Shown piece by piece: positions 12,751 through 16,845 of a stretch of DNA of 16,845 nt. Position 1 is the stretch's first letter. Every line of letters starts with the position of its first letter. The notes below the pieces were generated by a model. It had not been told where the DNA came from. It saw only the letters and a list, made by a program, of their open reading frames with translations, and did not search any database. A program made the position numbers and the translations under genes. The stretch is from contig JBBSQE010000043.1 of the NCBI GenBank assembly GCA_038258095.1, forward strand, positions 1-16,845, written 5' to 3'. The DNA is from JBBSQE01 sp038258095 (GTDB lineage: Bacteria; Actinomycetota; Thermoleophilia; Solirubrobacterales; 70-9).

Positions 12751-13584
12751 CTAGACCTTGCGGTAGCGGGCGTCGACGAGCGAGTAGGCGCCGAAGGCGA
12801 TCAGACCCGCCGCCACAACGCCGAGGAGGAACGGCCCATATGACGCCCGGGCGACCCTGCCGAGCGCCCCGTCGAGACTGACGGCGTCCTTCGGGTTGAA
12901 GTCGATCGCCGCCTTGACGAGGAAGTAGCCGATCAAACAGAAGATCGCCATGCGGGCGAGATGGCCGGCAACGCCCAACCAGGTGAAACCGACCTCAGCC
13001 TGCGGGGACATCTGCGTCGTGTCCCACTTGTCGCTGAACTTCTGCTTGATCCCCTTATAGCCCTGTTCGAGCCCCTCGCCGAATGTGATCACACCCGCGA
13101 TCCCGACTAGCCAGGTACCGCCGGTCCAGCCGAGCACTCCGCCGGTCGTCTGGGCCGCGTTGCCGCCGCTGCTCGAGCCCGAACCGGTCACGATCTCGAT
13201 CGCCGCAACGCAGAGCACCGCGTAGCTGACGCCGCTGACGATTCCGCCGATGCGCTCGAAGGCACTGTCGTCGGACTCGGCGTCGTGACCGATGGCCGCT
13301 CGCACCAGGCGCCAGGTCGCGTATCCAGCCAGGCCAACGGCTGTGGCGATCAGGAGGTACTTGCCGAACGGTTGCTGCGCGATCCGCTTCAGGGCGTCCT
13401 GCTGGTCGGTGGCGCCGCCGCCCGAGTCGCCGAGGGCGAGTTTGATGGCCAGGACCCCGATGATCCCGTAGACGAACCCACGGGCGACCATCCCCGACCG
13501 CGCGAACCACTCGAATCCGCGGCTGTCCGCGACGGTCTCTCCGTGCCGCTGGGCTTCGCGCACGGGTTTGGGAGTGGAGGCCAT
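12751..13584 (-). CDS. DUF1206 integral membrane protein
   Basis: The protein has 277 aa and six hydrophobic segments arranged as three repeated pairs (about residues 32-52 and 75-96; 112-134 and 156-176; 202-228 and 250-271). Each pair begins with a G.(V/L)A.(G/M)..Y/F pattern (ARSGMVARGFVYG, GGIVSGVSYAVL, LGVAGHLARMAIF). This is the DUF1206 repeat seen in many actinobacteria and cyanobacteria, with no established function. The middle repeat is preceded by a flexible Ser/Gly stretch (134-143). It lies between the PAP2 gene (13 nt upstream) and the dehydrogenase gene, all on the minus strand, so the three may share a transcript, although the dehydrogenase has its own strong SD. Confidence 0.92.
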   Translation of the reverse strand: MASTPKPVREAQRHGETVADSRGFEWFARSGMVARGFVYGIIGVLAIKLALGDSGGGATDQQDALKRIAQQPFGKYLLIATAVGLAGYATWRLVRAAIGHDAESDDSAFERIGGIVSGVSYAVLCVAAIEIVTGSGSSSGGNAAQTTGGVLGWTGGTWLVGIAGVITFGEGLEQGYKGIKQKFSDKWDTTQMSPQAEVGFTWLGVAGHLARMAIFCLIGYFLVKAAIDFNPKDAVSLDGALGRVARASYGPFLLGVVAAGLIAFGAYSLVDARYRKV

Positions 13585-13597
13585 CGGTCTCTTGGAC

Positions 13598-14347
13598 CTA
13601 CCCGCTCTCCCGGTTTCTCAAAGCTGCCGCCGCGCCGGCGGCGCGGCAGACGAACAGCATGACCACCAACGCGGCAACGCCGACCAGCAAACCTCCGGCG
13701 ACATCGAGTGGATGGTGCCTCCCTCTGTACAAGCGCGACATGGCGACGAAGACGACGATGAGGATGGCCGCGAGCCAGGCCAACAGGCGCTTCAACGGAT
13801 CTTCCGCCTTCGAGGCGATGAGCAACGCGAGGCCGCCGTAGAGGGCGACCGATGCCGCGGTATGCCCGGACGGGTAGCTCGCATCAACAGGCAGGTCCTC
13901 GAGCCGCGCCACCTGCGGCCTGTGTCGTGGGTCGGCGAGCGAGGTGACCCGGTAGAGCCCCGACTCAACGGCGGGCGCGAACGCAACGAACGCGGCGATC
14001 TGCCACTCGCGCTTGACCGCAAAGATGATCGCCACGAGGGCGGCGATGCCGACGAGGACCGTCGAACCCACGGTCGACCCGACTTCGGAGACGGAGGTGA
14101 GGAGCGAGGTTCTGTGGCCGACGAGCGAGGTGACGAAGCTCTCGTCGGCGGAGGCGATGCTGCCGTTGTGGATCAGGACGTCGGTGACCAGGGCCCCGAG
14201 GCCGATCGACAGGACAGCGGCGATGACGAAGCCGGTGACCAGGGCGAGTCCGAAGACGAGAGCGGGATGGCGACCATCGAGCCTCTCGGCGAACTGCTCG
14301 GCCGCGCCGCCGGGACGCGGGTCGAGCACCGGGAGCGCGTCGGTCAT
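13598..14347 (-). CDS. PAP2-family membrane phosphatase
   Basis: The protein has 249 aa. Hydrophobic segments lie at about residues 30-58, 93-111, 115-128, 165-178, 188-203 and 216-235. The phosphatase signature is PSGH at 159-162 and SRLYRGRHHPLD at 204-215, with the catalytic His162 and His211 plus Asp215. The first motif, normally K-x6-RP, is reduced to RHRP at 141-144, and Ser136 takes the Lys place. Members remove phosphate from lipid phosphates such as phosphatidate or undecaprenyl pyrophosphate on the outer face of the membrane; the substrate here is not known. It lies 13 nt upstream of the DUF1206 gene and is likely co-transcribed with it. Confidence 0.93.
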   Translation of the reverse strand: MTDALPVLDPRPGGAAEQFAERLDGRHPALVFGLALVTGFVIAAVLSIGLGALVTDVLIHNGSIASADESFVTSLVGHRTSLLTSVSEVGSTVGSTVLVGIAALVAIIFAVKREWQIAAFVAFAPAVESGLYRVTSLADPRHRPQVARLEDLPVDASYPSGHTAASVALYGGLALLIASKAEDPLKRLLAWLAAILIVVFVAMSRLYRGRHHPLDVAGGLLVGVAALVVMLFVCRAAGAAAALRNRESG

Positions 14348-14407
14348 GCCACAAGCACTACCCGCGGCGCGCGCGTCCTATCCCTCCGGTGCGTCTTTCG
14401 ACGACGA

Positions 14408-14423
14408 GGGCGGGAGCCCGCCC
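14408..14423 (-). terminator. GC-rich hairpin after the peroxiredoxin gene
   Basis: GGGCGGG-AG-CCCGCCC forms a 7-bp perfect stem, 15 nt after the peroxiredoxin stop codon. An alternative longer pairing GAGGGCGG/CCGCCCTC uses the same region. There is no U-tract. It would separate the peroxiredoxin transcript from the PAP2 gene. Confidence 0.5.
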
Positions 14424-14437
14424 CGCCCTCGCTCAGC

Positions 14438-15100
14438 CTACGGCGAGGGGACGATGCGGATGTAGGGGCGCGGGGACTCCCAGCCATCGGGATAGCGCTC
14501 CCTGGCCTGCTCGTCGCTGACCGAGCCGGAGATGATCACGTCGTCGCCGGGCTGCCACTGGGCAGGCGTCGCGACCTGGTTCTCGGCGGTGAGCCGAAGT
14601 GAGTCGAGGACGCGGAGGACCTCGTCGAAGTTCCGCCCCGTCGACATCGGGTAGATCAGGACAAGCTTGATCTTCTTGTCCGGCCCGATCACGAAGACGT
14701 TGCGAAGCGTCTGGTTCTGGGCCGGGGTGCGGTCGGTCGGGTCTCCCTCGACGTCGGCGGGAAGCATCCCGTAGAGCTTCGACACCTCGAAGCCGGTGTC
14801 AGCGATGAGGGGGTAGTTCGGCGCCGTGCCCTGGGTCTCCCTGATGTCCTCGATCCACTTCTCGTGATTGTCGGCGGGGTCGACGGAGAGGCCCATGATC
14901 TTAGTGTTGCGCTTGTCGAACTCCGGCTTGATGGAAGCCATGTAGCCGAGCTCGGTCGTGCAGACCGGCGTGAAGTCGCGGGGATGGGAGAACAGCACGG
15001 CCCAGCCGTCGCCGATCCACTCGTGGAAGTTGATGGTGCCTTCGGTGGTCTCGGCCGTGAAGTCCGGGGCCTCGTCACCGATGGTCAGTCCCTGGGGCAT
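14438..15100 (-). CDS. 1-Cys peroxiredoxin, Prx6 type
   Basis: The protein has 220 aa, close to the usual Prx6 length (about 215-225). The peroxidatic site is SHPRDFTPVCTTE with Pro40, Thr44 and Cys47, and the active-site Arg is Arg133 (TLRNVFVIGPDKKIK). The Prx6 tail YPMSTGRNFDEVLRVLDSLRLT (150-171) and the C-terminal extension QWQPGDDVIISGSVSD are present. No other cysteine occurs, so it is a true 1-Cys enzyme that needs an external thiol to be recycled. It reduces H2O2 and organic or lipid hydroperoxides in the cytoplasm. The start is fixed by AAGGAG (15109-15114), 8 nt from ATG; the longer frame to 15343 is a shadow of the next gene. Confidence 0.96.
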   Translation of the reverse strand: MPQGLTIGDEAPDFTAETTEGTINFHEWIGDGWAVLFSHPRDFTPVCTTELGYMASIKPEFDKRNTKIMGLSVDPADNHEKWIEDIRETQGTAPNYPLIADTGFEVSKLYGMLPADVEGDPTDRTPAQNQTLRNVFVIGPDKKIKLVLIYPMSTGRNFDEVLRVLDSLRLTAENQVATPAQWQPGDDVIISGSVSDEQARERYPDGWESPRPYIRIVPSP

Positions 15101-15127
15101 TGTTGATTCTCCTTGTCGGCTTGGTGC

Positions 15128-15155
15128 TCGGAGTACTTCGGAGCGCCGCAGGATA
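15128..15155 (-). promoter_or_regulatory. Possible promoter and operator of the peroxiredoxin gene
   Basis: On the minus strand TATCCT (15155-15150) is a reasonable -10 box, placing the start near 15143. A 6-bp direct repeat (TCGGAG at 15128-15133 and 15138-15143 on the plus strand, 10-bp period) covers the first transcribed bases and could hold a repressor. No clear -35 is seen. Confidence 0.28.
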
Positions 15156-15185
15156 GGGAATCCCCGGCGCTGGACCGCGGGTGCC

Positions 15186-16845
15186 TCAACCGACCCCGAA
15201 GCTCTTGTTCTTAAACGGCACGTAGTCACGGCACGGCTCGCCGCGCAGGCCCGGGCAGGGCGGGGCGGGGGTCGGGGCCTTGATGTTCCTGACCACCGGC
15301 AGCACCACACGGGATGCCAGCCTGCCCCGGTGGGCGATCGCAACCCACGGCTTGCCGTTCTTTGGTGCGGCGTCAGCGAAGGCCCAGATCGGCTGGTCGC
15401 CTCCGGGAGCCGAAACCGTGATCTTCAGGCGCGAACCCTGACGGTAGACGTGCCCCTCGTAGTAGAGGGGGATGCGGACCAGCGCCCACTTGCCCCCGGG
15501 CAGCCTCTGTGCCGAGCGCTTGCGCAGGTCGGGATAGGGCTCCCCGAGCTTGCTCAGAGACCTGACCACCTTGCGCGCGTTCGTTCGCAGCCAGCCGCCC
15601 TGGACGAAGTTCTCCTTGCCGTCGGCTCGGACCTCCGAGACGGTCGCCTGCAGGTCGACGTTGGCCGCCTTCGAGCGCACCCACACATCGACCTCGCCCG
15701 CACCGACGACCGCCAGGTCGGCGCCAAGTCGGCTGCTGACATAGGAGACCGCCGTGCCGGTGGGGTTCTGCGTCCAGTTGTAGCTGGGCGAGTCCGTCCA
15801 GAGGCCGTTCGTGCCCGAGCCGGTGTTGCCCGTGAAGTCGGTCGGCGGCCTGGCGGCGGGATCCCACGTGAACTGGTCCGCGCCCCTCCCGCGAGCCCTG
15901 TTGATCATCTGCCCGTTCGACGTGAGGTACCACGAGCGCGGCTTTGCGCCAGCCGGCGGGAAGTGGTTGAAGGAGCGCTCGAAGCCGGCGGACGGCTGGT
16001 ACGGAGCGCCGCCCGCGCCGTTGTCGAAGAGAACCCGGACCGAGGGGATCTTCTGGTAGGCGGCCAGCGCCGACGCGTAGTCGGGCTGCTCCTGGATCGG
16101 ATCGTCGGGGATCGTCACTCCCGACACGCCGAGCACGCTCTGGTAGAGGACCGGCGCCGCGGCCTTGACCACCGGAGGGAGCTCTGGCTTGCGCCTTGCG
16201 ACGTAGAGCTCGAGGAAGTCATACCAGCGGTTGAGGGTGGCCGGGTCGAGCGAGTCCGTGTGGACTCCGTTGGTGTAGGTGAACCACTTGCGCTTGGTCT
16301 GAGTCATCTGGGCCGCGAGGGTCGGGCAGTGCCCGCCCGTCTGCTCGTCGGTCCACTGGCAGGCCATGAACGTCGGCACCTTGATGTGCTTGACGAAGGT
16401 GACCGGGGACAGCGGATCAGCGACGCGCGGCCGGTAGTACTTGTTGCGGTCGATCTTCCCGAGCAGGTTGACCGCCTCGGGATGCAGGTCCTGGTTCGAC
16501 TTGCAGATCTCGTCTCCGGCCTGGATCTGCTCGTAGGCGTAGTGCTGCCCGGAATCGGGGCCCGCCGCCTGCGAGTCGTCGACCCGGTCCTGCGCCCAAG
16601 AGAGCGCGAAGCCGGTGTTGAGTATCCCGCCCGGATAGAGCGTCGTCTGAGTGTTGTCGATCACCGACAGCGGCGCGATCGCGGCCAGGCTCGGGGGTCT
16701 CGCCGCAGCTACGAAGAGCTGGCTGATGCCGCCGTAGGAGACGCCGAGCATCCCCACCTTGTGGTGGAGCACCCAGGGCTGGCGCGCGACCGTCTCGACG
16801 ACGTCGTAACCGTCGAGGGACTGCAACCGCTCGAAGAAGTCGAAC
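15186..16845 (-). CDS. CocE/NonD family (S15-like) serine hydrolase, N-terminus outside the window
   Basis: 552 codons are visible and the frame is open to the right edge (FDFFERLQSLDGYDVVETV…), so the start lies outside. The alpha/beta-hydrolase core has nucleophile motif GVSYGG, with the Ser codon at 16739-16737. A plausible Asp lies in ACQWTDEQTGGHC and a His in NGVHTDSLD. A helical cap lies between (NTGFALSWAQDR…). The C-terminal PepX_C jelly-roll domain occupies roughly the last 230 residues (…GLWTDSP, ADLAVVGAGEVDVWVRSKAANVD, KITVSAPGGDQPIWAF). Relatives include cocaine esterase and X-Pro dipeptidyl peptidases, which cleave acyl or X-Pro bonds. Many actinobacterial members are secreted, but the signal peptide would be out of view. 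The C-terminus has two Cys (PCPGLRGEPC) that may form a disulphide. Confidence 0.93.
   Translation of the reverse strand, partial: FDFFERLQSLDGYDVVETVARQPWVLHHKVGMLGVSYGGISQLFVAAARPPSLAAIAPLSVIDNTQTTLYPGGILNTGFALSWAQDRVDDSQAAGPDSGQHYAYEQIQAGDEICKSNQDLHPEAVNLLGKIDRNKYYRPRVADPLSPVTFVKHIKVPTFMACQWTDEQTGGHCPTLAAQMTQTKRKWFTYTNGVHTDSLDPATLNRWYDFLELYVARRKPELPPVVKAAAPVLYQSVLGVSGVTIPDDPIQEQPDYASALAAYQKIPSVRVLFDNGAGGAPYQPSAGFERSFNHFPPAGAKPRSWYLTSNGQMINRARGRGADQFTWDPAARPPTDFTGNTGSGTNGLWTDSPSYNWTQNPTGTAVSYVSSRLGADLAVVGAGEVDVWVRSKAANVDLQATVSEVRADGKENFVQGGWLRTNARKVVRSLSKLGEPYPDLRKRSAQRLPGGKWALVRIPLYYEGHVYRQGSRLKITVSAPGGDQPIWAFADAAPKNGKPWVAIAHRGRLASRVVLPVVRNIKAPTPAPPCPGLRGEPCRDYVPFKNKSFGVG

Noticed and set aside
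11504..12754. 416-aa plus-strand open frame
   Set aside because: It is a shadow of the acyl-CoA dehydrogenase gene. Its Val/Glu/Asp/Arg-rich sequence has no domain and is typical of the antisense frame of high-GC genes.
13568..14602. 344-aa plus-strand open frame
   Set aside because: It is antisense to the PAP2 gene and crosses into the peroxiredoxin gene. Its composition is unnatural (runs of Asp/Glu/Gly/Arg).
1..16845. CRISPR array, insertion sequence or defence system
   Set aside because: No regularly spaced direct repeats with unique spacers, no transposase motif and no terminal inverted repeats with target duplication were seen. The only tandem repeat is the coding one at 10678-10731.

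Overview
The window is high-GC bacterial chromosome, most probably from the Thermoleophilia/Solirubrobacterales branch of Actinomycetota. Three things point there: a small secreted protein whose N-terminus (TYANVV…GGGAYA…NSVGARQIRNGAV) and collagen-like stretch are typical of that group, a secreted lipase with a basic C-terminal module common there, and a DUF1206 membrane protein. This placement is inference from family knowledge. Coding density is high, with many 1-4 nt overlaps, and SD sequences are used unevenly.

Layout. (1) 1-3157: the N-terminal end of a large P-loop ATPase regulator (minus strand) diverges from a BBE-type flavoprotein oxidase (472-1872). A small hypothetical protein with a CPCG..H motif (2073-2327) and a RibD/DHFR-fold reductase (2606-3157) follow. 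(2) 3158-3318: a convergent intergenic region holding several palindromes and a clear 3' half of a tRNA-Ala(CGC) gene without its 5' half. This looks like an integration scar (att site), and it implies that some DNA to its left may have been acquired. (3) 3319-5514: a complete fluoride-resistance unit on the minus strand. It has a promoter, a fluoride (crcB-motif) riboswitch with a covarying pseudoknot, an SD-masking hairpin, a 73-aa membrane protein, two CrcB/Fluc channel subunits and a protein with three tandem DUF190 domains, all translationally coupled. (4) 5625-8519: a secreted LIP-family lipase (minus) diverges from a DUF1254/DUF1214 protein (plus). (5) 8565-10288: a plus-strand cluster of two thioredoxin-fold proteins and a CDP-alcohol phosphatidyltransferase, overlapping or abutting. 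(6) 10311-14347: minus-strand genes for a collagen-like secreted protein, a 591-aa acyl-CoA dehydrogenase-like flavoprotein, a DUF1206 membrane protein and a PAP2 phosphatase. (7) 14438-16845: a Prx6-type 1-Cys peroxiredoxin and the C-terminal part of a CocE/NonD (S15-like) serine hydrolase that runs off the right edge.

The most informative signal is the fluoride operon: cis-RNA sensor, channel pair and accessory genes can all be read together, and the RNA makes a specific prediction of a translational ON switch. The second is the tRNA-Ala remnant. I found no transposase, integrase, CRISPR array, rRNA, intact tRNA or recognisable defence system.
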